Source: Fulvivirga maritima (lineage in GTDB: Bacteria; Bacteroidota; Bacteroidia; Cytophagales; Cyclobacteriaceae). Taken from it: a DNA stretch of 64,000 bases. Position numbers and translations under genes: made by a program. The DNA is taken from assembly GCF_021389955.1 (NCBI RefSeq), contig NZ_CP089980.1, positions 6,195,001 to 6,259,000 on the forward strand, written 5' to 3'. The notes below the pieces were generated by a model. That model made no database searches and was not told where the DNA came from. It worked only from the letters and a program-made list of their open reading frames with translations. Positions 45,182-55,025 of the stretch are shown one piece after another (within the stretch, counting starts at the first letter, position 1; the number at the start of each line of letters is the position of its first letter).

Positions 45182-45434
45182 ATTTGATTCCTTCCATTTC
45201 GTTTTACAATACAAAAATGATATACTTCCTTTAATTTTACTGTTACTTTTGTCACACAAGCCATTTTATATTACTTATCCTTATAAGTTGACTTGGTATA
45301 AAACCCGCCACACATTACCGCTATCAAGTACGTTAATAATTCAATTAATATTAATCCAATTAGCTTAATTATAGAATTTAATTAAGATTTTTATGTGATT
45401 TTTTGTTATATTATACCAAACAAAATACGAACAC

Positions 45435-45956
45435 ATGAAATGTAAATATTGCCAAACTGAAACCACAGAAGAAACCGCTGAGTGCAACGTATGCCGCTAT
45501 CCTATTAAAGGAACTGAAAAAGAACAAGCTTCATTTGTAGCAAAACAGATTATACAAAAAAGGGAGGTAGAAGAGTCTTATGAAAAGTTAAAAAAAGCGA
45601 GAAATATACTATTTATTATTGGTGGCTTTTATATTGTATTTCCATTTACTCCTCTTTCTGGAACTATAACACAGTTTGCTATCATAGTAAGTGTTATATT
45701 AGGAGCAATATTTACAATATTCGCATTCCTTACCTATAAAAGTCCGTTAGTAGCTATAGGCATTCCCTTATTTCTTACTTTAGCTTTCTACGTGGTGCTA
45801 TTACTGATAAATCCCATGTTATTATTTAAAGGTTTACTCTGGAAAATAATAATCGTGTCAGGGTTAGGTTACGGATTTGCTAGTGTGTGGAAATCAAACC
45901 AAATATTAAAAGAAAACCAATACCTGGCTTCTATTTTAAGACCTGGCCAATCATAA
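45435..45956 (+). CDS. Zinc-ribbon membrane protein of unknown function
   Basis: 173 residues. The N-terminus carries a zinc-ribbon-like pair CKYC (3-6) and CNVC (17-20). A charged helical stretch follows, then about four membrane helices (about 55-75, 80-100, 105-125, 130-150). The layout of a cytosolic zinc ribbon plus a membrane bundle is common among uncharacterised bacterial proteins. No neighbour suggests a role. Confidence 0.75.
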   Translation: MKCKYCQTETTEETAECNVCRYPIKGTEKEQASFVAKQIIQKREVEESYEKLKKARNILFIIGGFYIVFPFTPLSGTITQFAIIVSVILGAIFTIFAFLTYKSPLVAIGIPLFLTLAFYVVLLLINPMLLFKGLLWKIIIVSGLGYGFASVWKSNQILKENQYLASILRPGQS

Positions 45957-46045
45957 ATTTTCTGATAAGCAATAATTTCATATTTTTAAGTTGATCTAAT
46001 TGAAGAATTCGTCACCTAAAATTGAAAAGAGGTGAGTTTAATTAC

Positions 46046-46489
46046 ATGAGTTTAAGTCTATCAGAATATGTGAAAAAGCGGAACGGTGTGGCTATGGGTA
46101 GCTCTAAATCTCTTAGAAACAACCTGTATCGATCTTTAGGAGCTGCCAACTTCTCACTATTTTGGAATTATTGGAATCCCATTTTTGGCTACTACTTAGG
46201 CAATTTCATATTCAAACCTTTAAAGAAGTTTATTCCCGTTTCCATTGCCTTAGTGCTCACTTTTGTGTTTTGCGGGCTTATTCATGATGCTGTCACCACA
46301 CTTCTTCGTAAGCATATTTCTTTATTCTTTACGCTGTGGTTTTTCTTTATGAGCCTAATAGTATTACTCACCCGAGTTTTTCAGCATAATTTCTCAAACC
46401 ATCCCTGGATCATCAGAGCAACCATTAATATTGTCATTATATCCTTTTGCTTCCTGGCTACCTATCTCATCTTAAAGGTTGACTATTGA
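46046..46489 (+). CDS. Integral membrane protein with MBOAT-like features
   Basis: The ATG at 46046 is preferred over a TTG at 46022. The product is 147 residues, with four probable helices after a polar start. The segment FWNYWNPIFGYYLGNFIF followed by FCGLIHDAV recalls the W-rich and His-containing cores of membrane-bound O-acyltransferases, but the protein is far shorter than a full MBOAT. The relation is tentative and function is not assigned. Confidence 0.6.
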   Translation: MSLSLSEYVKKRNGVAMGSSKSLRNNLYRSLGAANFSLFWNYWNPIFGYYLGNFIFKPLKKFIPVSIALVLTFVFCGLIHDAVTTLLRKHISLFFTLWFFFMSLIVLLTRVFQHNFSNHPWIIRATINIVIISFCFLATYLILKVDY

Positions 46490-46543
46490 GCTTCTTTGTT
46501 GCAAAGCATAGAGAAATAGATTACTTATGCTTTATAATTAATC

Positions 46544-46954
46544 ATGATGAAAATACTTATAATCACAGCTTTGGCCTTTATAACAAGTCTGAGTGTAAAG
46601 GCCCAAAACGAGCACGCCATTGATCTAAAGCAAAAAGACTGTTTGCAAAATGCCATAAGCACCATGGATATGATCAAATGTCAGACTGATGCCGGTGAAG
46701 CCTGGGACAAAGAACTTAATAAGTACTATCAGCTATATATGGCCGCTACCTCAGAAGAAAACAAAATAATCTTGAAAGCCGCTCAGAGAGAGTGGATGGT
46801 TTATCGTGATAAAGAGTATGAGCTGATTAACCATCATTATTACATAGAACTGCAAGGCACTATGTGGAGACCAATAGCCGCTGGTGAAAGGGCTAAAATC
46901 ATAAAAGAAAGAGCTTTACAGCTTAAAAATTATTATGAAGAGCTGGATATGTAA
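46544..46954 (+). CDS. LprI-like lysozyme inhibitor domain protein (DUF1311)
   Basis: 136 residues. A signal peptide (cleavage near VKAQNE) is followed by the LprI/DUF1311 pattern: CQTDAGEAWDKELNKYYQ, then LKAAQREWMVYRDKE. Two Cys (DCLQN and KCQT) fit a disulfide. Members are small periplasmic proteins; a few inhibit lysozyme, but most have no known function. The stop is directly followed by the Crp-family gene. Confidence 0.8.
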   Translation: MMKILIITALAFITSLSVKAQNEHAIDLKQKDCLQNAISTMDMIKCQTDAGEAWDKELNKYYQLYMAATSEENKIILKAAQREWMVYRDKEYELINHHYYIELQGTMWRPIAAGERAKIIKERALQLKNYYEELDM

Positions 46955-46956
46955 GA

Positions 46957-47553
46957 ATGAAAACATCAGAAAATGTCTTTTCCTTCATCAGTGATGTACT
47001 CCACCGCTACCACCCTATTTCTGAGGAATCAGTAACTGCGCTATATAATACCGCCAGTCTTCAGCATGTAAAAAAAGGCGAATTAATACTGCACATTGGC
47101 AAAAAGTCTAACAAAATAAATATTCTGCAAGAGGGAGTAATAGTTTCCTATTACCTGGATAATGAGGGTAATCAATACCATAAAAATATCTTCATGGAAG
47201 GCCATTGGGTTGGGTCTATGGTGGCGCTCATACAGCAAACTCCATCTAATTTTGCACTGCAAGCCATTAGCGAGGTCACCTTAATTCAGTGGAACTACAG
47301 TACTTTCCGTATGTTGGTTAATGCTCATGATGATCTCAAAGATTTCTATATCGCCTACCTTGAAAAAAACTGGGTTATAGACAAAGAAAAGAGAGAAGTA
47401 GATATAGTAATGAAAGAAGCCAAAGAGCGGTATCTGGAGTTATTAAATGAACATCCTGATATAGAAAACAGGGTACCTTTGCAGTATATTGCCTCTCACC
47501 TGGGCATTACCCCCACGCAGCTCAGCCGAATAAGAAAAAGTTCTTATAAATAA
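46957..47553 (+). CDS. Crp/Fnr family transcriptional regulator
   Basis: 198 residues. A cyclic-nucleotide-binding-type beta-barrel (about 20-130: VKKGELILHIGKKSNKINILQEGV to WVGSMVALIQ) and a C-terminal winged helix (about 165-195: VPLQYIASHLGITPTQLSRIRK). There is no iron-sulfur Cys cluster, so it is not an oxygen-sensing Fnr. It starts 2 bases after the LprI-like gene. The YdcZ-like transporter gene downstream is a likely target. Confidence 0.9.
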   Translation: MKTSENVFSFISDVLHRYHPISEESVTALYNTASLQHVKKGELILHIGKKSNKINILQEGVIVSYYLDNEGNQYHKNIFMEGHWVGSMVALIQQTPSNFALQAISEVTLIQWNYSTFRMLVNAHDDLKDFYIAYLEKNWVIDKEKREVDIVMKEAKERYLELLNEHPDIENRVPLQYIASHLGITPTQLSRIRKSSYK

Positions 47554-47608
47554 TCGGCTTTCAACATATGTAAAGGAAATGATCACTACGGTTTCGCTCC
47601 TTTGCCAC

Positions 47609-48058
47609 ATGAAAACACTCTTATTATACGTATTAGCCTTTACAGGAGGCATATTCCTGGCGGTGCAGGCGGGCTTTAACACGCAGCTTGGCACCATTCT
47701 AAAACAGCCAGTGGTGGCAGTAGTTGCCTCATCTGTTTTCAGTGCTATATTTGGCTTTATTCTCATACTATGCACCGGCCAAAAGAACTTTCTCAATCTA
47801 AGTCAGGTAAATATCCCCTGGTACTTATGGGGTATCGGCGGACTGTTTAGTATGTTGGGCATATCGCTGTACTTTTATACTATCCCACGGCTAGGCATTT
47901 CAAAAATGATAGTTATGGGACTTTCCGGACAGCTGGTCTTTTCAATGCTGGCCGGTCGCTTCGGATGGCTAGGCTTACCTACAGAACCATTTACCCTTTA
48001 CCGATTCATCGGTCTTTTATTAATGATTGGAGGCATCTTTTTAATTAATTCAAAATGA
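47609..48058 (+). CDS. YdcZ/DUF606 family DMT-type membrane transporter
   Basis: The ATG at 47609 begins MKTLLLYVLAFTGGIFLAVQ and matches the family N-terminus; the upstream ATG at 47579 is less likely. The 149 residues form five membrane helices with AGFNTQLG and the closing GLLLMIGGIFLIN typical of DUF606. By family it is a small-molecule exporter of the drug/metabolite superfamily. It overlaps the start of the GNAT gene by four bases. Confidence 0.88.
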   Translation: MKTLLLYVLAFTGGIFLAVQAGFNTQLGTILKQPVVAVVASSVFSAIFGFILILCTGQKNFLNLSQVNIPWYLWGIGGLFSMLGISLYFYTIPRLGISKMIVMGLSGQLVFSMLAGRFGWLGLPTEPFTLYRFIGLLLMIGGIFLINSK

Positions 48059-48771
48059 AAAACAGAACCTTAAATATTGAAAACCTGACTCAGCTCTGGA
48101 AAACCGTAGCTAAACCTTATGATGCTCATACCATTGAAAGTGATTATGAATTTATCACCATTCAGGAGCTACAGTGGCCCAATAGAATCTGGAATAAAAA
48201 GCCACTTACCCATCAGGTATTAGAGCAAATTATAAAGGAAATGAAAAGGCATTCATCAATGCCTTTTTCACATTTTGTAGCGAACAATGCTCCTTCTGAG
48301 CTTACCAATAATAATTTAACCTTTAAGGCAAATCAATATGGAATGAGCTTACCGCTTCATCAAAAATTTAGCATTGAAAAAGAAATGGAAACCCGGAGAG
48401 TAGACTCAAAAGCAGATGCTGAACTATGGAGCTCAGCGTTTGCCTCTGCTTTTGGCTACAAAATACTCCCTGAAACCATCATTAAAACTAAAAATGAGAT
48501 CCCCTACAGTCTGCTCTATCATAACAATGAACTGGTGGGAACCATCATTCTATTTATCACTGAAGAAATAGCCGGTATCCATAGCTTGGGCATAATACCT
48601 GCCAAGCGCAAACATGGCTACGCTCAGGCTGCCATGAAACATATCCTGAATCAGGCCATAGATCTAAAAGCAACTGTAGCCACACTTCAGGCTTCTGAAA
48701 TGGCCAGAAACATGTATCTGCAATTAGGGTTTAGTCAGGATTTTATAATGAAGAATTATGTTTTGAAGTAG
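48055..48771 (+). CDS. GNAT family N-acetyltransferase
   Basis: 238 residues. The C-terminal half (about 120-238) has a GNAT fold with ELVGTIILFI, the acetyl-CoA loop GIIPAKRKHGYAQAAMKHIL (R/Q-x-x-G-x-G/A variant) and the last strand ATLQASEMARNMYLQLGF. The N-terminal half is family-specific. The substrate is unknown. Its start overlaps the stop of the YdcZ-like gene, making a regulator-transporter-acetyltransferase cluster. Confidence 0.88.
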   Translation: MKNRTLNIENLTQLWKTVAKPYDAHTIESDYEFITIQELQWPNRIWNKKPLTHQVLEQIIKEMKRHSSMPFSHFVANNAPSELTNNNLTFKANQYGMSLPLHQKFSIEKEMETRRVDSKADAELWSSAFASAFGYKILPETIIKTKNEIPYSLLYHNNELVGTIILFITEEIAGIHSLGIIPAKRKHGYAQAAMKHILNQAIDLKATVATLQASEMARNMYLQLGFSQDFIMKNYVLK

Positions 48772-48841
48772 TGTGGCGTTAGTGACTTTATAGTTTCCTT
48801 GGAATATCTTTTAAGATTGACTTATATCAGTAGGCTCTCAC

Positions 48842-49483
48842 CTAAAAAGTCACTAACTCTGCTATCACTTCCTCCTTGTCAAAAGAAATATCACTACACA
48901 AATGCAGCACATGATTTTCTATTAAATTATATGGCTTTAAATACCACAATTTCTCTTCAACTATAACTTTAGAATCGGTGACATCTATACTATTTAAGGG
49001 AATATTTAAGCCTCTTCCATCTGCTTTTAATATTGCCTCTTTTTTGGTCCAGTAATTAAAAAATTCCTTTTTTGAATCTTGAGACTGACAAATACTTCGA
49101 TACTCAGCTTCAGTCCATTGTCTCTCAAAATCTGCAATATTAATATCCGAAAGTTCTTCAACATCCACCCCAACCCTTCTTTTATCAGATATCACACATG
49201 CCACAGCCTTCTTAGTATGAGATATATTGAAATCTAAATTAGAAAAATCAGGTAGATACGGTCTGGAATATTGAGAATATTCTAATTGAAGAGGTTTTGT
49301 GTAATTAAACTTCTTTAACCCTTTCTGCAATAACAATTTACCATAAAGAGAAGCATGTTTATCTTGCCACATCATATATCTCATTATTTTTTCGTGATAG
49401 GCAATAGGAAGTTGATTCAAAAGCATTTGAAACTTGTCTTGACTCAATGGTTGATCAAATGCCGTAAAAAGCAAATATGTCAA
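48842..49483 (-). CDS. 4'-phosphopantetheinyl transferase (Sfp-type)
   Basis: 213 residues. The motifs PYLPDFSNLDFNISHTKK, GVDVEELSDI (Mg-binding Asp/Glu) and FFNYWTKKEAILKADGRGL (W-x-x-K-E-A) define the Sfp/AcpT superfamily. It transfers the phosphopantetheine arm of CoA to a carrier protein. No NRPS/PKS gene is nearby, so the partner may be an acyl carrier protein elsewhere. The coding end shares an inverted repeat with the convergent GNAT side. Confidence 0.93.
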   Translation of the reverse strand: MTYLLFTAFDQPLSQDKFQMLLNQLPIAYHEKIMRYMMWQDKHASLYGKLLLQKGLKKFNYTKPLQLEYSQYSRPYLPDFSNLDFNISHTKKAVACVISDKRRVGVDVEELSDINIADFERQWTEAEYRSICQSQDSKKEFFNYWTKKEAILKADGRGLNIPLNSIDVTDSKVIVEEKLWYLKPYNLIENHVLHLCSDISFDKEEVIAELVTF

Positions 49484-49586
49484 TAGCTATAATTTTAATT
49501 CTCTTCTATTTCAATTCATTAAAGTTACTTAAAATAGTATATCTACTCCTTACAACCTCATTTTTAGTCCTTTAAAAAATCTATTA

Positions 49587-50759
49587 TCACAAATCCACCT
49601 GCTCACCGTCCTCTAACAATCTAAAGCAAGTGCCATCTTTTATCAAAAGACCTTCTGAACCGAATTGCGGCCAGTTTTTGTGATAATCTTTAGCATGCTT
49701 CACATCAATACCAATGACTTTTCCTTCATAAAAAGATTTCACTTTATGTTGCAAGGTATGCCCTACAATTATCCTTTCTGCATTAAATGTATTTAACAGA
49801 GGCTCAACATCTGCCTGCTCAAGCTCCTCCTTAAAATAACCGCGATACCAACATATCCCTTTAGCTGAAGAAATCAGCATTTCTCTATCGTCAGATTTAA
49901 CTTTGGGGTAAGGAGCGGTATAATAGGTAGACCTCAAATATCGATTGATCTGCTCTATGCCCAGATTCATATCCGTGAGATCAGGATGCAGCCCGCCATG
50001 TACAAATAAGTTTCCATTGATCAATTCCATTACATTTTTACTGGCCAGCCACCTGCCTAACACTGACTTCTTTCCAAGTAAATCAGCCTGGGTTTCACCC
50101 AAAATAGAAGCCACAAAAGTGTACTTTAAAGCGGAAGCCTGATAATCTCCATACATGTTCTTTAGCTCGTGGTTCCCTAGTATAAAATGAACTGTTCCTC
50201 CCTGAGCGTTGGCCTGCTGTTCCAGCTTATAAATAAACCAAAGCACTTGAGTAGTTGAAAAACCCCGATCAACAAAATCACCATTGAGCACCAAGTGATT
50301 TTTACCGAAAATCCAGTTCAGATCTTCATCAATCACCTTATTATGCATCAAAAAATCTCGAAAAGCCTTAAATCCACTTTCAATATCAGATATAGCTATA
50401 ATCTGCTGATCATCACTATATACAATCTCAGGCGAGGTGAATTCCGCATTTATGGTGAAATTGAAATATGTAGAGTCTAAAGGAAAAAACACCTGAGCAG
50501 GAATAGGCTCATTATGCTGATACTGAGTAGTATCTAAATAAAAACCTTCATCCTTATTCCCTCGAATATAATAGGCCTGTAAAACACTGTCGCTTTGATA
50601 AAAAACATATGGCCCTTCACCGTTAAGGTTGATACGCGCATTATTATGGCCATATGATAGTTGAGCACCGTGATAAATGCCCACCGGAATTAGAATGGCC
50701 AAAACCAACAAAAATGTAAGACCAACATGCTTTAGATAACGGAAAATTCTTCTTTTCAT
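49587..50759 (-). CDS. Metallophosphoesterase (calcineurin-like, Shelph/PPP type)
   Basis: 390 residues with an N-terminal membrane or signal helix (about 12-32). The two-metal phosphoesterase motifs appear in order: AISDIESGFKAF (D-x-E variant of D-x-H), GDFVDRG, LGNHELKNM, VHGGLHPD and VGHT. The first motif replaces the usual His with Glu. It likely acts outside the inner membrane on phosphoesters; the substrate is unknown. It is divergent from the histidine kinase gene. Confidence 0.88.
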   Translation of the reverse strand: MKRRIFRYLKHVGLTFLLVLAILIPVGIYHGAQLSYGHNNARINLNGEGPYVFYQSDSVLQAYYIRGNKDEGFYLDTTQYQHNEPIPAQVFFPLDSTYFNFTINAEFTSPEIVYSDDQQIIAISDIESGFKAFRDFLMHNKVIDEDLNWIFGKNHLVLNGDFVDRGFSTTQVLWFIYKLEQQANAQGGTVHFILGNHELKNMYGDYQASALKYTFVASILGETQADLLGKKSVLGRWLASKNVMELINGNLFVHGGLHPDLTDMNLGIEQINRYLRSTYYTAPYPKVKSDDREMLISSAKGICWYRGYFKEELEQADVEPLLNTFNAERIIVGHTLQHKVKSFYEGKVIGIDVKHAKDYHKNWPQFGSEGLLIKDGTCFRLLEDGEQVDL

Positions 50760-50977
50760 GTCAAATAAGTTTAATACGATTATTTTACCGCTACAAAGCT
50801 GTTTAAGATGATGGTTGACAAAGAATTAATGTGATGATCTGCCTGACTTCAAGGATAAACAGTCAAAACATTGCCCTTTTTGAATTGAAAACCAGATTGA
50901 AGGTTTTTATGATTAAAAAGCGGCTGTTGGTCACAAAAATTATCTCCTTTTATTCAAACTCCTTATTTTGCAGCGTG

Positions 50978-51791
50978 ATGTTGAAAAAGAATTATTGGCT
51001 CGTACTAAAAGTATTGATATTTATAAGCATAGCCGTTCCACTTGGGATCACTACTTATGAAATAATATTTCTGGGCCGTGAATCGGTGGTTTTTCTGGGA
51101 GACTACCCCGCAGCTGTCGGCTTCACAGTAATTATTTACTACGCGCTAATTTTAGTAGCGGGCATAATCTGGGTAGTGATACAACTGAAATCAGTCTTCA
51201 CGCTAAAAAACGAAATAGAAAAAAATGAGCTTGTACATCTCAAGCGACAAGTGAATCCGCACTTCTTTTTCAATATGCTCAACAATCTGTATGGCATAGT
51301 CGATCAGGATACAGAAAAAGCGAAAAAGCTTATTCTTACCCTTTCGGAAATGATGCGTTATGGCATATATGAAGGAGAGAAAAAAGAGTGTACTACTAGC
51401 CGATGAAGTGAATTATCTCAAGCAATATATAGCGCTCCATCAATTACGGTATCACAAAAAAGTGGAGGTGAGTTTTAGTGTAGATATCGATGATGATAAG
51501 ATGGAAATTATGCCGCTGACGTTTATTATTTTGGTTGAAAATGCCTTTAAACATGGCGTAGAAACATTACGAGATAATGCATTCGTTAATATGAAGTTAA
51601 CAGCGAACAAAGGAATTATTCAATTTGAAATAGTTAATAATTATGCTGCTAATGGCACAGAAGCTAAACCTGGCATCGGTATTAAAAATCTCAAACGCAG
51701 ATTAGCCTTGGCTTATCCTAAACAACACCAGCTGCTACTCACTGATGAAGACACTATTTATAAGGCCTTTTTAGAAATAAAAAATGGATAA
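50978..51791 (+). pseudogene. LytS-type sensor histidine kinase, frameshifted
   Basis: The ATG at 50978 opens a protein with two membrane helices and the His_kinase box LKRQVNPHFFFNMLNNLYG. The frame then stops at 51406. Removing one A from the A6 run at 51380-51385 continues as SVLLADEVNYLKQYI, with the N-box FIILVENAFKHGV and a GIGIKNLKRRL ATP-lid, to 51791 (270 residues, normal length). It would phosphorylate the LytTR regulator, whose start overlaps its stop by eight bases. It is either a sequence error or a recently broken kinase with an intact regulator. Confidence 0.8.
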
Positions 51792-52473
51792 ATACCTGAT
51801 TATAGACGATGAGCCAGTAGCCCATGAGATCATAAAAAGTTACTGTGACAAGCTTCCTTATCTGTCATTGGCGGCGCAGTGCTACGATGCTTTTGAAGCC
51901 CTGGAATACTTAAAAAAGCACTCCGTTGATCTTATTTTCTTAGATCTCAACATGCCGCAGCTCAAAGGCTTTGATTTTTTGAGATCACTAGCTAAGCCTC
52001 CAAAAATCATAGTTACCACGGCCTATCAGGAATATGCCGTAGAAGGTTATGAACTTGATATTATAGATTACCTCCTCAAGCCTTTTAGCTTTGAGCGTTT
52101 TCTAAAAGCCGTGAACAAAGCGCTTCAAACCGACACTCCCCTCACCAGAAATGACTCACCAATAGCGGATCACATTTTTCTATATGAAGATAAAAAGCAT
52201 ATCCAGGTGAAACTCAATGAAATTCTTTTCATAGAAGCATCAGGCAATTATTGCAAAGTAATCCTAGAGAACAGCCAATTGCTGACCAGAACTAAAATAT
52301 CAGAAATACTACAAAAATTACCCGACAGCCGATTTATACAAGTCCATAAATCATTCATCATATCTAAAGAAAAGGTTGACTGTATAACCGGCAATATAGT
52401 TACCATCGGTCAGCACATCATACCTATTGGTAAACTGTTTAAACCTCAAGTAGATGGCTTTTTGAAGGGATAG
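51784..52473 (+). CDS. LytTR family response regulator
   Basis: 229 residues. A receiver domain (1-115) has Asp8/Asp9, phospho-acceptor Asp54 in FLDLNMP, Thr in VTTAYQ and Lys in LLKPFS. A LytTR DNA-binding domain follows (about 135-229: HIQVKLNEILFIEASGNYCKV to RFIQVHKSFIIS). It overlaps the kinase gene upstream, a standard LytS/LytR-type pair. Its targets are not visible. Confidence 0.94.
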   Translation: MDKYLIIDDEPVAHEIIKSYCDKLPYLSLAAQCYDAFEALEYLKKHSVDLIFLDLNMPQLKGFDFLRSLAKPPKIIVTTAYQEYAVEGYELDIIDYLLKPFSFERFLKAVNKALQTDTPLTRNDSPIADHIFLYEDKKHIQVKLNEILFIEASGNYCKVILENSQLLTRTKISEILQKLPDSRFIQVHKSFIISKEKVDCITGNIVTIGQHIIPIGKLFKPQVDGFLKG

Positions 52474-52743
52474 TTGATTGATTGGAATTTTATAAACTTG
52501 GGGTGAGGATTTCACCCTAGCACTATAGCTATAATTACAGCCGTCGGTACTATAGGAAAGTACAACACTGCAGATCTAAAATTCCATAAATGATATTTCG
52601 TGAGCATGGTCTTCCTGTAATTTCTATAAACAATGATTCCCATTAAAACTCAATTCAAAAGATAATCTGTTTATCATCCTCCACGATTCAATTTTAACCA
52701 ATGGAATAAAATCTAACCCTAGAATTCCAATATTAATATACTC

Positions 52744-53070
52744 CTAATGCGAAACCACCTTCAACCCTATAATGGATAAAATCAATGTGGTAATGAAAAA
52801 GAGTCGGAGAAATGTTGCTGGCTCTTTGAATACTATGATCCCTAACAATACTGTTCCTACAGCCCCAATGCCCGTCCACACGGCATAAGCAGTGCCAATA
52901 GGTAAAGTTTGAGTGGCCTTAACTAAAAGTACCATACTCATAGTAAGGCTCATCAAAAAACCTATGTACCACAGATACATCCCATTTCCCGTTGTTTCTT
53001 TGGCCTTACCTAAACAAAAGGCAAAAGCCACCTCAAACAGACCTGCAATAACCAGAATGATCCAATTCAT
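52744..53070 (-). CDS. sugE: SMR family transporter, SugE/Gdx type
   Basis: 108 residues, four membrane helices. The essential Glu13 lies in AGLFEVAFAF. The GTAYAVWTGIGAVGT motif of helix 3 is the SugE/Gdx form, and these proteins export guanidinium with protons. I looked for a guanidine riboswitch upstream and saw none. It is a single gene between non-coding stretches. Confidence 0.9.
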   Translation of the reverse strand: MNWIILVIAGLFEVAFAFCLGKAKETTGNGMYLWYIGFLMSLTMSMVLLVKATQTLPIGTAYAVWTGIGAVGTVLLGIIVFKEPATFLRLFFITTLILSIIGLKVVSH

Positions 53071-53156
53071 CTCACTTTATTTTTTCACAAAGGTCTGAAA
53101 AGGAATTGAGGAAGTGTTTTTTGATACAATAAAATAAGGCGAAAAATTTATTTCTT

Positions 53157-53729
53157 CTACTCCACCCAAAGCTTAATTTCATTCTTCAAAGCTTCTAATT
53201 CCGCATAAATAGAATAGGCTTTATTATGCTTTTTCTCTTTCCTTAGTCTTTTCAGTTTATCATAAACCGGATAAAACTCCATGAGAGATTTTAGCTGATA
53301 ATGTTCTTTGAAATGCAAAATTAATGTATCTACTGATCGTTGAATTTTGTTTTCCTGTAGTAATGACTTAGTTTTAGACTTAATATTGTTAGCTACATCG
53401 GTTTCTTCCCAACGGCTAAGGTTATCTATAAATATTTGAGTATAATCTTCTCTAAAGCCCAATTGCTGCTCCAATAAAAATGAAAGGCATTTTACTTTTT
53501 CACTAAAAGGCAATTTACAACTTACATCTTCCTTCAATGTGGTTCTGAGTTTTTGCCCATTTTCAAAACCTGCTCCAAAACCCACTAAATATCCCGATTG
53601 CGAATTATATTGTGACAGCTTGTGCTGCCCCTTATTCAAAACATATGAGGTAATATCACCAGAACTGTTGAGTCCTTCTATTTGCCCGTCTAATTTACCT
53701 TTTGTAGTAGGATGCAGCATCCCTCCCAT
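53157..53729 (-). CDS. Hypothetical protein, 190 aa
   Basis: No family is recognised. The first third has a short Gly-rich stretch (SGYLVGFGAGFENGQKL); the rest is helical and strongly charged, with coiled-coil-like KLRRLRKEKKHNKAYSIYAELEALK at the end. No signal peptide or membrane segment. The start is uncertain: MGG at 53729 is the first ATG, and an internal ATG four codons on is possible. It may be the remains of a longer gene, since 166 non-coding bases precede it. Confidence 0.5.
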   Translation of the reverse strand: MGGMLHPTTKGKLDGQIEGLNSSGDITSYVLNKGQHKLSQYNSQSGYLVGFGAGFENGQKLRTTLKEDVSCKLPFSEKVKCLSFLLEQQLGFREDYTQIFIDNLSRWEETDVANNIKSKTKSLLQENKIQRSVDTLILHFKEHYQLKSLMEFYPVYDKLKRLRKEKKHNKAYSIYAELEALKNEIKLWVE

Positions 53730-53896
53730 TTGTACAGTGTTTTATTTTTACTTTGAATAATTTTTCGAGTCTTGTTTTAAATGCGCTTAAGCCTATCCTG
53801 AGGTCTTATTTCAAGGCCATTCATATTATTGATTCCTTAGTTAATGTTCGATTTAAGAAGGATAAGCTACTGAAACAAGCTCACTTCCTTATGACA

Positions 53897-54490
53897 TCAC
53901 ATTCCAAGTGAAGCTATTATTTCCTTATTTACAGGGTATTTAATCTCTACTGGCAATAATTTTTTCGCTTCTGAAAGATTTTTTCTTAACACCAACCCTT
54001 GCATCTCATGAGTCAAACTAGTCACATCTTCTATTTTTGAGATCCATTTTTTAGCGTAAACTTCACTCAGCTTCTCTGTTATTCCCACTTGAATTGATTT
54101 AAAATCCAGCCTTTGGTTTTCTATGTCTCTTTCAGGATCCCATTGAACTCTTACCCTGGCCTTTTCTAATTTAGCCCTCCAGCCTTTATGGTTTTTATAT
54201 ACATGTGGCTCTGGAGTAATTAGAATAGCTTCCTTAAGCGCAGCCTCCCAATCCTTTCTATTGATCCAAATTCTTAAGATACGATTCATTCCGGCACGGT
54301 TGCCCCAATCACTCCTATACATCATCCACAAAAAGGATGGTTTTATCCAGGTCATTCTTGAGTAGGTGAATGGTGGCAAAAGCTTCTGATTCTGAATGGC
54401 AACATCTGCTATAGAATCGCTAAATGCTGAATATACAGCAATACTTTTATCGTTGTATAAGGCTCTTATTTCATATTTATCGGTGGTCAT
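53897..54490 (-). CDS. DUF4291 domain protein
   Basis: 197 residues covering a whole DUF4291 domain. It has IRALYNDKSIAVYSAFSDSIAD, then the highly conserved MTWIKPSFLWMMYRSDWG, and later VRVQWDPERD. Function of the family is unknown; it is widespread in bacteria and fungi. The gene lies 16 bases after the VOC protein gene and may be co-transcribed with it. Confidence 0.9.
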   Translation of the reverse strand: MTTDKYEIRALYNDKSIAVYSAFSDSIADVAIQNQKLLPPFTYSRMTWIKPSFLWMMYRSDWGNRAGMNRILRIWINRKDWEAALKEAILITPEPHVYKNHKGWRAKLEKARVRVQWDPERDIENQRLDFKSIQVGITEKLSEVYAKKWISKIEDVTSLTHEMQGLVLRKNLSEAKKLLPVEIKYPVNKEIIASLGM

Positions 54491-54506
54491 AAATCTATCA
54501 TCTGCC

Positions 54507-54860
54507 TTAAATATTTTGTCCGAATGTGAGTAAATTATTATCAGGATCTAGCAATGAAAACTCCTTTTGCCCCCAGGGTTTATTTTCCAACTTACCATTC
54601 GGGTGTATTTCTATGCCTTTATCTAGCATCGATTGATAAAGTCCTTCAATATTATCGGTTCTAATATATACCTGTCCATAATTTTCTGCTGGGTCTATAT
54701 CTTTATGCTCAAAGAAATGAATCTGAATTTGATCCATTTCCATCATCAGGTAATATGGAAATGAGTTATCTCCAAACTCTTTAAATCCTAAGCGAGTATA
54801 ATATTCCTGAGTCAATATTTTGCTACGCATAGGTAATTTAGGGTTGATAGCGATTAGCAT
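54507..54860 (-). CDS. VOC/glyoxalase superfamily protein (bleomycin-resistance-like)
   Basis: 117 residues with the paired beta-alpha-beta-beta-beta pattern of VOC proteins: KILTQEYYTRLGFKE, MMEMDQIQIHFFEHKD, GQVYIRTDNIEGLYQ and QKEFSLLDPDNNLLTFGQ. This arrangement, with DPDNNLLTFG at the end, is typical of bleomycin-resistance-like proteins. Ligand and activity cannot be told from sequence. Confidence 0.85.
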   Translation of the reverse strand: MLIAINPKLPMRSKILTQEYYTRLGFKEFGDNSFPYYLMMEMDQIQIHFFEHKDIDPAENYGQVYIRTDNIEGLYQSMLDKGIEIHPNGKLENKPWGQKEFSLLDPDNNLLTFGQNI

Positions 54861-55025
54861 GAAATTTTAAGGCTAAATTTAATGTTTTTTTAATCTTATG
54901 GCTATGTAGCAAATTACTAGTGAAATAGTCAGAATACAAACCGTTAATATTTCATTACCAATCATTCCTCCACAAGAACTCTTAAACAACAATTATATCA
55001 AGTACTTACTATATATATTCTGCCC

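Noticed and set aside
53071-53156. Guanidine riboswitch upstream of sugE
   Set aside because: No ACGR-type hairpin loops or ykkC-like core were found in the short leader.
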